Of a stretch of 64,000 bases of DNA, positions 13,052 to 25,631 are shown one piece after another. The position numbers and the translations under genes are program-made. The DNA is taken from assembly GCF_036711975.1 (NCBI RefSeq), contig NC_091970.1:4285501-4349500 (forward strand), given 5' to 3'. Origin of the DNA: Onthophagus taurus. Lineage: Eukaryota; Arthropoda; Insecta; Coleoptera; Scarabaeidae. Position 1 is the stretch's first letter. Each line of letters opens with the position of its first letter. Below the pieces are notes generated by a model, which saw only the letters and a program-made list of their open reading frames with translations, was not told the DNA's origin and did no database searches.

Positions 13052-14643
13052 GATTTTAACTAATTAATTAACAAATTTAGACTAATCAATTAACACATTT
13101 AATAAAGAAGCCACGTTTTTTTTCTAAGTGATTGAGATAATCTCACATAAAAAACGTTTTGTTAACGTGGCGAGTTGTAGGCAAATACTAAAAGTAGATA
13201 AGAGAGGCCATCAGTATTTAAGTATATTTGAGACGCAAATAGTCCCCTTCCCTACCCAATAAGAATTTTAGAGATAATTTTTCTAAAACCATAAACACAT
13301 TGAGGAAATATGATATAGTAGAGTAGTTTATGTTTTCGTTTGGACTAAATAGTGTAATCTTTGTAGATTATTGATAAAAGGTGTCCCAAAACATTCAACC
13401 TTGAGCGTTTCAAAACAAACTAAATCATCGCCTGTTTCGAAGCAATAAATCGACTCCTACAGATTCGTCGATAAAAAAACAAAAAGAAATGATCTTGAAC
13501 CACGCCCACGGTTACACAAAATATTATTTTTATATTCATTGCGCAATTTATAAGTGTAAACGTACTTATTGGATCAAATATAAAATGTTATTATTTAAGT
13601 TTTTGGGCGTACTGCGCATTTTATCCGGAACAATTGTGATTTATGACATAACTTTACGAGTTGTTTACCCGATCGATGCAACAGTTCAAGTGCGTAAATG
13701 CACTTAAAAACGGTACAAAAAAATTAATGAATCGTAATAAACGAAAGTGAACGGCGTCCAACACGTTGTTGTTGTTGAATTTTTATTTATAGACGCAATT
13801 AGATAAAAACAAGTTTTATTATTACAAAAGGAATTCTTGAATTTATTTTAATCCGATTAATTTAGGTAATTAATTAAATAAACTTGATTAAAAATAATAA
13901 TTTTTAATAAAATCTTTATTTATGAAGATATAGGCAACTAATCTTACTTAGTTATGACTAAAATTTATTTTGATTTTATCACTAAATTTTTATTAATTAA
14001 TTATTTCTTGATTTATCAAACAAAATAAGCTTTTTAAACGAATTTTTTTTTATATTAATATATAAAACTTTGTGACTAACTTCACTTCGTTTACAAATTT
14101 TTTTTTTAATAACATAACCTCAAAATCAAAAAGTAAATTGTTATGGTAAAAACGGTTTTAATAAATTTAAGGTAATTATTTCAATCCCTCTTTATTTTAG
14201 GGACATTTATTATCAATGTACTTACATTTTGTCTGTTTAATTTGAGACCATCGAATTTTTTGAAAAAATTTAAATTTGTTAAGATTTCTTTTATTGGAGG
14301 TTATGAAACGCTTTATTTACCAAGGTAAGATATAAATTAATTTAATTGCGATGAGACGTTTTGATATGTTTGTAGGATTATCAACAACGTTGAATCATCA
14401 ATCGATATTACTCCTAAATGTATCTTTTAATAGAGAATTCTTTTTAAATCAATAAATCGAACTTGGGTAATTTTATATATTATAATAAAGATTTTCCTAC
14501 AAATATACATAACACCTAACAATATCATTTTATATTTAATCTCATTTATTATTTCAATTTTTTTTTGGGATCTAATAATACTTATTCACTCCTAATCCTA
14601 AATTTGAAAATTGACTAGGGCTATTATTAAAAAAGAAAATTAA
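13052..14643. promoter_or_regulatory. 4E-BP upstream region and WDR81 3' flank
   Basis: The right part is upstream of 4E-BP and holds TTGTTTAC at 13661-13668, about 610 bp before the start codon. At 14200-14430 on the plus strand there is an open stretch with splice-like borders that I could not turn into a convincing gene (see findings). No other gene is seen. Confidence 0.4.
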
Positions 14644-17600
14644 TTAACAAACTAAAGTAATATTTCCATTATCAGCACCAAGAAGTAATAAACGATTCAA
14701 CGGTAAAACCGCCATGGACGTTAAAATCCCTTTAAAAGCATCCGATCTTAATTTGGTGCTTGAAAAAGACGCATCAACATCGATTGATGTATACACTCCA
14801 ATTCGGTTCGCAGTTGTTCCGGAAATCAACTCGGAATTGTAAAGATTAAGGCAGTGAACTGGTTCGGTGGTTCCCCTACACAATGAAAATAATCTGTATT
14901 ACAATAATCGTTTTGGACTTAATTATTATTTTTTTACTTCATAGAGAACTTAAATTTCCCATCAGCTACATTCCAAATGGAAACGTTTTGATCCAAACTA
15001 CTTGAAATTAACGTTTCATCATCCGGCGTCACCAATTGGAGCACTTCACTTTCATGGGCTCTCCACGTTGCTAAAATTTGACCCGTTCTTGAATCCAATA
15101 CGGTTATGTGGCCGGAAGATTGTCCGGCGGCGAACCATAATCCCGATTTCGAAACTGCTATACATCTTATTAAATTACCTTGATTTACATTTACCTAAAA
15201 ATTAATTTACGTTAATTTTTACTTAAATCATCAAGCATTTTAACTTACTTTTAAATCGTGAGTATACGAACAAGTTCTTACATCAATAATTCGAAGCATC
15301 CCTTCAGTTGTGGCCGCATAAATTTGCGTGCTAGGTACTGGCATGGCTTTAATTGTATTAACAGGTGGACTTCTTGGATTTTCTAACACTTCAATTAATT
15401 GGCCTACAAAGGGATCCCAAATATGCACCGTTCCATCACATGAAGCAATCAAGCGATTAGCCTCGACGAAAGTGATTGCTAAAATTGATTTGCGATGCGA
15501 AGTGTACGTCCATTGGCAGTTACAGATGTTAGAGCCATCACCTTGACTCCTCAAAGACCACAATTTCACCGCTTTATCCTTACTACCACTTAAAAAGCTG
15601 TTTTCGTTATCTAAAACGCATAATGATTTTACCGAATGAGTGTGCCCCGTGAAATTTTGAAGCTTTATTTGTTTAAAATTAAACATTGTATCTTTATCGT
15701 GTCGTCCAATTTCATGTTCCCAATAAGCCAACCAATTCCCTCGTAAATGTCGACTTGTATTTTGGATTATATCCGGGTTTCGGAATGAGGAGATATCTTC
15801 TGATGTTGTTTGTAAATCGATTCGATTTCCAATTAACGCTACATTCGTTCGCGATTGATTTGCTTTTATTGGTGTAGGCCCTTGATTTTCGATTTTTATC
15901 GTGGGATTATTAGTTTCTGGGGTGGTTATTTTTTCATCTTCAACATATTTTTGACATAAAGCATGGACGGTTGAGTGGTTTTTTAATGAGATTTCTAATG
16001 ATTCGAGACCGATTTGTTTTAAAAATGGTATATAGGCAGTGTGTGCTAACTCGGACGTAAAAACACTTTTTAATTCATCCATTGCCTAAAAAAATTTTTT
16101 AGGTTATTTTTCTTTTTAGGTTATGATTTTTTTTTAATTTACTTGATCAATAGTAGTTTCATTTTGTGATTTATTCGTTTCTGTAGGTGGTGAAATACTA
16201 TCGGGGGAATCAGTTTCTCGAATTTTTTGCACAATTTCCCCTGGCTTAACGGTCCACTCGGTGAATGAGCCATCCCTTCGAAGTTCAATGTAAGTTTCTT
16301 CAAGAGTATCAATTAAATTGTCTTTAGCAAAATTCTAAAAAGAAAATCAATAATATTTTTGGTACGAATCGATAATTAATTACCTTATTTCGTATTCTTA
16401 TCGTATTAAAATATCCATCCTCTTTAATTTTTTCAAAAATCATGAAAAATCTTTGCAGCGAAGGTACAGCGAGTTTAGTTCGCGTATTATCGGCCCCCAT
16501 TCTCAACGATAATATATACAAAGTATCGATAAATTTCCTTGCGAGAACATTCCGTGAAATCGAGCCATTAGGAAAAGCGTATTTAGTTGATCCTAAGAGA
16601 CGTACGCATGGATGGAGAATACTTTTTAAGATGTCATCCTAACAAACATTAATTAATTAGCTTTTTTATTATTTACAAATTTTTTCAAAATTTTTAAACA
16701 ACCTAACTTTTGGTAATTTGTTTAATACCTAATAGATGGCGTTATTTTGACGTTTATTAAACGGCAAAACAATTATAAATAATTTACTTACATCTAAATG
16801 TTCCATTAAAGTTGAATCGGCCAAATAAGGAATAACGTGTTTCAACAACGACAAACACGAAATAAGTCCCCCTTCTAAATTGAGCGTTAATTTCCGTTTA
16901 CACAAAGCAATTAATTCGCTCATATGTGGAAAATATTGCAATAAAATGAATTGTTCCCCATACAAAGCGGCGATTCTTCCCAGACAATCTAAAACTTTGG
17001 AAGCGTTTCGGTCTCCGATAACATTTGAATTTCCCACGTTTAAATCGAAATTTTCATTAAATAATGATCCATTTTCGTTCTTTTCTAGCGGCATTAAATT
17101 GTCTTTTCCAACATAACACAGTGTGAGCATTTTTAATAAATTCCTCGATAAATATCGCGCGGAAAGAACGGGCCCCAAACGATGAGATAACCACATTAAG
17201 CTATCGGCGCTTGCATCCGATATTTTTAAATCATTCCGTGTTGTTTGACGTTTCAATAAATAATTTGAATCATAGCTCGTGCTGGGTTCCGAATACGAAG
17301 TTGATTCGTCGAATTCAAAGCTCTTTTTGCTACCAATTTCGCAGGAAATGTTTCCTAATTGAGATGATGACGGAATAGGAATCGTTGGGGACGCTAACTT
17401 TTGAGCATTATTTAAATCATCGAAATTTTCTTCATAAACTTCCTCGGCTACGTTTAATTCTAAATGTTCTATAAGCGATTTTAAAGGCTCCTCCCCTTCT
17501 TGTTCGAACTCAAAAACCTCCGGTTCCGTTACTACAACTTCAACTTCTTTTTTAATAGAAATATTTTTTTCCGATTCACTCGACTCATCTCCTGGGGACA

Positions 17601-20600
17601 ACTCCTCGGCATCAATCGTTTTTAGATGAGACGTTTTCCTTATTATCTTCTCGTGTGTGTGCAAAATAAAATCAACTTTATCGTAATCTCGATATCTTCC
17701 AACAGCTTCAACCAATGACGTCACAAAATTATCTAAGAACCTTTTTAAGCCAAATCGGATGATTAATCGCATCAAAAAAGTGTGGTGATATAATTTAGCG
17801 ATTTTGCTGTTATAAGGAATTGTGTTTTCGCTTGGTTCATTTTCATACAACTTTAGCATTGATTCCAAAAATATTTCCGACGATTTTTGGGGCCCTAACA
17901 CTTGCGAAATCGGATCGAATAAGTACCAAGCCGCCAAAACGGAAGTTGGAGGATACTCAATCATCGTTTTTATGTAAGGTACTAAGATATAAATCAAATC
18001 AATTTCTGTTGAAGTGTTTAAATTATTTAATAAAAACTCCATATTTTTAGCGCACGCTTTTACTTTGCATTCGCCGATATTTTGTTCAAAAAGCACTTTA
18101 GTTCTTTCAATCGTCTCATATTCCGTGCATAAAAACCCATCGCAATCGAAATGATACAAAACTGATAATTCCTGGGAAACATTTTCGAAATTTTTAATAT
18201 TTTTTAATAAACCATATAAAATTAAGTATTTCGGTGTAAATGGAATGGAAGAATTTAGCGGCTCTAAAAGTAAATGAGCACTTGGTGGGGGTAACCCAAC
18301 ATCGGTAACAACCGGATATTTAAATTCTTTCAAATTCACTTGATCAGGCTGCAATAACAAATTGGCGATGTAACGGATACAAAACGGGATGTCATTCGAA
18401 CTCCTTAAAATCGATATGCAAGTTTTTAAACGCTCGTTTAATCCACGATTAGTAACTCGACGATTTAAATCCGTACTTTTTAATGTTCGTATTTGTTTGT
18501 TCATGAAGATCTCGATGATTAAACAACCCAAAATTTGTAATTCTTTGGTCCTTCTTGACGAAATTATTTCCAAATAATTACACATTACTTTGAAATTTTC
18601 GATTAAATCGCCTAAAAAAAGATTTTAATAAGTGTGGTTATGTTTAACTGTGACAGTTCTATAAAAATTAAATTTGAGGTTATGTTAACTAAATGACAGT
18701 TCTATAAAAATTAAATTCGAGGTTATGTTGACTAAATGACAGTTCTATAAAAATTAAATTTGAGGTTATGATGACTAAATGACAGTTCTATAAAAATTAA
18801 ATTTGAATTATTTACCTTTATTTCGTTGAGGTTGATCATAAATCGGGAATGAATACGATTTCTTAGAATTTTTACGTTTCCCCTCGAAAGCTTCGGTAAA
18901 AATCCGATTCGTAAAAGCGTTTTGAATCGTGTCATCACCAAAAAAATCTTGCCCAATTTTGTTTTCGGGTAAAATTATTTTTCGACTCTTCTCCGAATGG
19001 AAAGTTTTTGAATAAAATCCGTGTTTGTTTTCTAAGTTGGTTAATAATTGTGCTGGGTTGTATTCTTTCGGTAAATAAATTATTCCGGTGTTTAACGTTG
19101 ATGATGGAACTGCGAGTTGATTGGGTTTTGCTTTTTGTGGGGTAACGTGCGACATAAAGGTGGGATTTTTCGGACCTAAACTAGCGCTTCTTTGCCCACT
19201 TGGACTCCGCGACATTTTATTCTCTTTTTGTTCTTCGTTTAGAGAGGAGCGGCTTCGGGATAAAATCTTTGTGAACCCCAACGGAGACCAATTACAAACG
19301 TTTGAATCGCAAAGATCGTCTTCTAATTCATCTTCACTTTTCTCAGTTTCCACTGTTATTGATGATAAGCTGTGATCGCGGCTTTCTTAATAAATAAATA
19401 AGTTATAAAGTGGTTTTAAAAAAATTTCAGGTTATCTTACTGTATTTATGTGATTTTTTGATGTAAATTTTCGGCGGGATTTTTCCCCAAAATAAATTAT
19501 TTATTGTTTTTGGGGGATGTGGTTGTGTAAAGAGTTGGACTATTCCCGAACTCGTTAAATTTGAGTGATCATCAACTAATTGTAAACAAACATTTTTGGC
19601 TTTTATTGCAGCCTGGCCTGACAACCTAAAAAATATGTTTTTAATTAACACAAACAAATCACTTTTGGATCAAACTAACTTATATCCAAACGTAAGATCA
19701 ATCCAATGATGTAATCTTTCAGAAACATGTCCCCCTTCCAAATTTTCCCGATGCTTCTCGACGAAATCCTCAGGGCCAGAGCACCAAAGTGGCACTTCAA
19801 GGTCATCGAGATCATCGTGAATGCTTCGAAAAACAGAGGGGTCATTAAAAAACTCTGGGATGCATTCATCGGGGGTCCACTCTTGTAAGCGTTGAATTGA
19901 ACTGGGGTATTCGGCTGGGACCCAATTTGTTCGGACGTATTTACAAAGAACTGATTTTGGGGTCCTCCTTGACATGTAAACGTAATAAGTTATCGATGAA
20001 AGAACATCAGAAACGTGATGGGGGGTCTCCTTTGATGAGCACTCATACATTAAATCTAATTGACGGTCACCTTTATTTAAGCGATACTTCGATTTCTTCA
20101 AATCCCTCCAATTTTTTCCACACCTAAAATTAATCAGGAAATTAAATTTTCATTAATAAGTTAATTTAATTACCTCGATGAAAAATCCGAAACCCACGGA
20201 AAAACATGGTGGCAATTCGGATCACCGTATTTCCTGCCCGATAAATTATTCAACGCCGTTAAATAAGTGAAATTAGAAATTTGCCCTTCAATCCACAACT
20301 GACACAACTTCTCCAAACTCTCATTACTAACTTGTACTTTATCGTAAGTTTTAATACCGCAATAAATACATTTAAAGTTCTCGAAAACATGGCCGTGTTT
20401 TGAGCAATCGTACGAAGAGTTCTGCGATTTTTTAAAATCTTTTATAGGCGGATCTTGTACGTACAAGTTCGATTTTAATTGTGGAAAAATCATCAACCAT
20501 AAATCATCGTTTAAATAAATATCGCTTAAAGTAATATCACCGATTGTCAAACTCCGATCGTGTAATGATTTTAAACAATTTAATAATTGGTATATTATAA

Positions 20601-21314
20601 ATAAAGGTTTTGTGTAGCACTTTTCTAGAATTGCAGGGCTAAAAGTAACACAATCGTTTAAATTGTGCTCGATAAACGGAATGTGCAATAAAAAGATTGC
20701 ATTTAATGTTTCAACTCCACAAACGGCCGGTAAAACATTCGAATGCACATGGAATGTTTTTGAATTCTCACTGATTTCATTTGGAACGCAAATATTAATT
20801 ATTTTACACCCATAAGTTCTTATTAAAATTTCTCTTAAAACATCGTTATAATCCGTTAAGGTTATTTGCGATTCTCTGTTGTTTTCGTTATATAAATTGT
20901 ATTTTTTATACGATTCTTTCCATAAATTTTTGTAGTTTGTTTGGGCAACGTATTGGATTAACTGTGCAAATAACAAAGGTGGTTCATCTTTGACATTATG
21001 ATTTCGTACTCTCGGCAAAGGCATCACTTTAACTTCATGTTTTTTATAGACGCCAATAAAAATTTTCATCCATGATTGTCCTAAATCTTCATCCGAACTT
21101 GGCCAAGCATCAAATTTTGATTTTTCCGTAAAATCCGTTAACCGGGAATGTTTCACTAACGACCTTGAAAAAATTTGGATTAATTTTTAATTAAATTATA
21201 AAAAAAAAATTACTTTAACCAACTACGGTGGACTAAACCTATAAACCTATCTTCTCTCGAGGTGGATTTCAGGTACTTCTTTGGTATACCCACTTCTTCG
21301 AAAATATTCTCCAT
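14644..21314 (-). CDS. WDR81: WDR81: BEACH and WD40 protein
   Basis: There are eleven exons: 21314-21214, 21163-20174, 20123-19680, 19625-19441, 19385-18816, 18611-16792, 16638-16384, 16334-16143, 16085-15249, 15194-14938 and 14893-14644. All phases agree and give 1966 aa (human about 1940). WDR81 works with WDR91 on endosomes to restrain PI3K activity and helps autophagic clearance of aggregates. A BEACH domain spans about residues 340-555, with blocks [40 protein letters not shown] and [15 protein letters not shown] long helical middle part follows. WD40 repeats fill the C-terminus from about residue 1600, with [50 protein letters not shown] and [14 protein letters not shown]. It is head to head with RIOK3. 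Confidence 0.95.
18651..18808. repeat. 43-bp tandem repeat in a WDR81 intron
   Basis: Four copies start at 18651, 18694, 18737 and 18780, an exact 43-bp period, with the last copy truncated. Each begins TGACAGTTCTATAAAAATTA and the first three carry the dispersed motif GAGGTTATG. They differ by only a few bases, so the expansion is recent. Confidence 0.9.
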
Positions 21315-22055
21315 AATTCGATTAATAAGTAATAAAAAATCACAATGTTTTAATTATTAATTAAATTAAATATTCGATGATTGTTAATTGTAAACATTGT
21401 TATGATTACGTATAACATAACCTAAAATATTTGACATATCATCATATGTCAATTTTAATTTTGTCAAAAAATAAATGTTTATTTTTATTTCATTCATTTG
21501 CCTTTTTTTCAATTTTAATTAACTACTATATTAAATTAAATAATAATTAATTTGTAATACGTTTATTTTATGAATTACATAAAAGAAAATGAGCGCCATC
21601 TTACGGATGATTATGATGAATGCAATTCAAATTCAATATAACTATACTTCCTTTTATTAATTAATGAGTAATTTAATAACTTAATTAATCAAATAAGAAG
21701 AATTAAATGGAAATAATAAATAGATTAATTATAAAAAAATTGATAATAATTGTCTCAAATTATTAAAAAGAAAATTTTATTTATAGCGCCATCTATCAAT
21801 CAATTTTTTTATTGACAAATACAAATCATTTTTCGTCATTTTCCACAACGTTTCATTAAATTGCACAATATTTTATTCGTCATTGATTCATTACATATAT
21901 AAATTAGGTACGTCCCCTTTACACTCGTATTAAATAAGTGCTTTCTTTACAAAGCGGTCTCAAATCTTAAATTCCGTTATCTAACCTATATTAGGTTGTT
22001 TTTGACGTTTGTTACAGTTATTGTAAAGTGTAAAGTAATTTATTATAAATAAACA
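21315..22055. promoter_or_regulatory. Divergent promoter region of WDR81 and RIOK3
   Basis: This 741 bp spacer has no coding exon. It holds two copies of the dispersed motif on the minus strand, AAGATGGCGC at 21602-21593 and TAGATGGCGCTA at 21795-21784, and one CATAACCT at about 21416. Confidence 0.55.
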
Positions 22056-23673
22056 ATGAGTAATCACGAAGAAGATTTCGTAATAATCAACAACGAAGAT
22101 GTGACGGACGAGAGTATTGCGAGGGAACTTGAGAAAGAAATCAACGCATCCGATGGTTCTGAACATTTAAGCAAAGCTTTTATATCAAACGATGAGGCCA
22201 TCGCTAGGGAATTACAAGGTCAAATCGACAGGGAGTACAATGAGAGTTTAAAAAGATTGGAGAGGTTACAAAATGGGACCTCAAAGTTGAATATTTCTTA
22301 TGAAAAATATAAGAAATATGAAAATTATGGTAAACATTAAAATAACTGTTATTTTTTTTTATTAAGTAATTAATTTTTTGTTTAGATGGGTACGGAGAAG
22401 AAGATTATGATGAGTTTGATCCCGGAGATAACGTTGATTGGGACAGATTCGAAGCTGTTGATAGAACGTTTAATTCCGTACCACCGTGCGGGTATTTATT
22501 TAATAAAGATGGAACGGTTGTGACAAAACACGATGTTAGCTTAAACGGACAAAGGAATATGAAGAGATTGATGAGTTTACCCCCAAATGTCCAAACAGGA
22601 GATGGAGCAGCTTCTCATATGGAGATATCAAATAGCGTTTTAAATGGGTAATTAGTTTGTGTTAAATTGGTTGCCTATCTTATAAGAAGAATTTTTTTTT
22701 TTTTAGGTTAAAACTTCACTCCCAACATGAGATACATCGCGAAAATATGCGACGTAAAGATAAAGACGATACAAAGGATCGCAAATTAGATAAAATTCGT
22801 AAAATTGGATTAATCGGAGTTGATCAAAGTACGAATGATACGATTCATAGTTTATTCAAAGGAATTAACCCTTGTCTTAATGCAATTAATGGACGAGTCG
22901 GTGAAGGAAAAGAATCATTGATTTATTTTGGGGAAAAAACTCCCGATAAAGCGTATTATTATATTAATGAGCGCCCAAACTTCGATTGTATTTTAAAATT
23001 ATACAAAATCGATGGGCACGATTTTAGGCAACAAGAAAAGTACATAGCGGGTGATTATCGTTATAAGGATCGTTATAATTCAAAGATGAATAAATTTAAT
23101 ATAATTTGTTTGTGGGCGGAAAAGGAGCGCGATAATTTGGTACGCTTGGGAAAGTATATTTCATGTCCAGAGCCAATTATGTTGAAAAACAACGTGTTAG
23201 TGATGAGTTTTATCGGTAATAAAGGAAAACCAGCGAAAAAATTAAATCAAAGTAATTTATCCACCCGCGAATACTTCTCAGCTTACGAACAAATCATCAA
23301 AACCATGAAAAAGATGTATACAAAGGCGCGTTTAGTCCACGCCGATTTATCCGAGTACAACATTTTATGGCATAATCAAAAATGCTACTTCATCGATGTG
23401 AGTCAAGCCGTTGATATCGCCCATATTAATGCTTTTGAGTATTTAAAAAGGGATTGCAAAAATATCATTGATTTTTTTGACAAGAAACATATAGCTGGTA
23501 CAATGACGAAAGAGGAATTATTTAAATACATCACCAATGAAGAATACAATGATAAAATTGGGTTGGAATTGTTAACGATGACTTTTAAGGAGAAACATCA
23601 TCCCAAAAATCATGATGATCATAAATTCGAGGAGCTTTGGGCTAGATCTAAAGCTAAACTGGTTGGTGTTTAA
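22056..23673 (+). CDS. RIOK3: RIO kinase 3 (RIOK3)
   Basis: Three exons, 22056-22329, 22386-22647 and 22707-23673, give 500 aa (human 519). RIOK3 is an atypical kinase of late small-subunit ribosome maturation and also acts in innate signalling in mammals. The N-terminal blocks IARELQGQIDREYNESLKR and VQTGDGAASHMEISNSVLNG mark RIOK3 rather than RIOK1. Kinase elements: GRVGEGKESLIYFG as the glycine loop near residue 220; ILKLYK with the ATP lysine; WAEKERDNLVRLG; CPEPIMLKNNVLVMSFIG as the hinge; HADLSEYNILWH as the catalytic loop; and IDVSQ in place of DFG. The loop is unusual: family members read STGKES where this protein reads GEGKES. The C-terminus ends soon after the kinase domain. Confidence 0.93.
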
Positions 23674-23966
23674 ATAATTTGTAAATTTAAATTGAAATTC
23701 AAATACGTCAATCGTTAAATAAAAGTGTTAATAAGATGCAAAAAGGGTGTCGTTTTTATTCTGATGAGATTATTTTTTTATTCCCGGCTCCTCCGCCTCT
23801 TTTGCGCAATGACGACAAAGATAAATACGCCCACATCACCCAGCTCCTTCTACGCCTTACTTTTATCCTCTTCCACGGATTCCGCGTCGTCGTCAAGATA
23901 CCCAGGCGAGCTTTAAAGCCGCCCCGACGTCCACGAACTCAGTTGATCCCCAGGCACCGAATAAAA

Positions 23967-25438
23967 ATGATTAAATTCTTGCAAACTACAATTATTTTAA
24001 GTTGCCTCATTGTTTTAAATGTTTCTTTACCGACATCTATCGTCGAAGAAGTCAAAGATAATGACATAAGGAATTTTAAAGGTTATTTTTTTTTTATTTA
24101 ATTAAATTTGATTTTTATTTTTTGTGTTATAGTTAAAAGAGCCCATGATTCCCAACCCCAACCCGGCGTTTTCTACAAGAAACCAACAGCTATAAAAAGA
24201 GGTAAAAATAAAAATTGTAGCAATATTGTTTTTTGTTTTAAATAAAAGGGGATTGTTTAGATACGACAAGAAATGAGCAACTTGTACCAAATTGGGGGGC
24301 TAACGAAGTTTACCCCAACTTAGGGGGGCTAACTTACATCGGGTCGAATGATTACTCCGACGAAAAAGCCCTCACCGATTACGAAAAAGCGTATAAACAC
24401 GCCGAAAATCAGGTTAAATTGGACGAGGCGCTCCGCAACGCAATTTTAAAATCGGAGATTTATGGGGAACCCACCTCGATGAATCCTTATCGATACTACG
24501 TTGACGATCAGAAGAAGAGAAAACGGAGGGAGGCACCGAAAAATAAACTCAAGTAAGATTGTTAATCAAATTGTAAGTTAAAAATTGATTTCGTTACCAA
24601 AATCGGACAAAACGTAATTAATTGAAACAACGGGGTGGGTTTTGGGGAGGTGGAAAATCGATAAAACCACGCGGAAACTTGTTGCTACGTCCCACGCGAA
24701 ACACGACCTCCAAACATCGATTTTTTAAGACACAAAAAAATTTATTTTAGCTTTCAAAATAGTTTTTTTGTTTTAATTTTTAAGTGTTTAGTTACAATTT
24801 TTATTTTATTACCGCATTAAGTACACATTTCTAATACATTTATTATTCATTTCCATTACTGTCAAATTTGACGTTTAAAAATCGTCAATTAAAACGTCAT
24901 TAATTGACATTTCCCATTAATTTTTCGATTAATATTTATTTATGCAAAAAAAATCTTCGAATTTCATTATGTAAATTTAAAAAATCAATTAATTTATTTT
25001 TTTAGATATGAGAGAGTTAAACGCGACACTGAGTTAAACCCCGAAGAGATTTTAACGGTTTTGAGCCTCCTGGACAAAGAGAGACAAAGAAATCCCTCTT
25101 TCGATAACGATTTAAACAATTATTTAAATCAGAATTATTTTAATGGGATCTCCGATGATGAGGAAACTTGGTTGGATGGGCCAGTTTATCCCCATGTATC
25201 CCACAGCAACAAAAACTCGAAATATTATTACGAAAAGCCGACTCAAATTTACGGAAAATATCCCGACGTTTTCGAGTCGAAGCCGAAGCGGTTTAAAATC
25301 GCGAAAAGGAAGAACGACCCGACTAAGGAGTTAAGATATTTAAATGGACCCTCCGTTAACGATTATTACACCTTGGCTCAACTTTTAAATAATCAACGTG
25401 AACCCAACGTACCCGTTTATCACAGGGCCGTATTATAA
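23967..25438 (+). CDS. NVP-like neuropeptide precursor (putative)
   Basis: Four exons, 23967-24081, 24133-24201, 24261-24552 and 25006-25438, give 302 aa. The start at 23967 is chosen because it opens directly with a signal peptide (MIKFLQTTIILSCLIVLNVS). The in-frame sequence upstream looks like 5' UTR. The chain is cut by dibasic and polybasic sites: VKR near residue 41, AIKR near 61, KKRKRR near 153, RVKR near 167, KPKR and AKR near 255-260. Spacers such as AHDSQPQPGVFYKKPTA could be released peptides. The C-terminal end REPNVPVYHRAVL resembles the insect NVP-like peptides (NVPIYQEPRF type, from memory). The first donor (AAAG|GTTATT) is weak, but it restores the KVKR site. A secreted peptide precursor is well supported; the family name is less so. 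Confidence 0.65.
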
Positions 25439-25631
25439 ATATCCTCGATGTTTGCCAAAAAAAAATTTTAATGTCTATAAACACCATAATCGTAAAATTA
25501 AGAAAAAAAATTGAATGTATTTTTCTGATTGTTTAATTATTTTAAATCGAATCAGTCAGTCAGTGTGATGTTTAAACATAAAAAATGTAACATCATATAC
25601 AAAAATAAATAATTTAAAAAAACGTTTTTAA

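Noticed and set aside
13489-13707. 72-codon open frame upstream of 4E-BP
   Set aside because: No signal peptide that makes sense, no domain; it lies in the 4E-BP regulatory region and contains a FOXO-like core.
22056-23673. First read as RIOK1 because of the HADLSEYN and IDVSQ motifs
   Set aside because: The N-terminal blocks (DREYNESLKR, TGDGAASHMEISN) and the shorter C-terminus fit RIOK3, not RIOK1.
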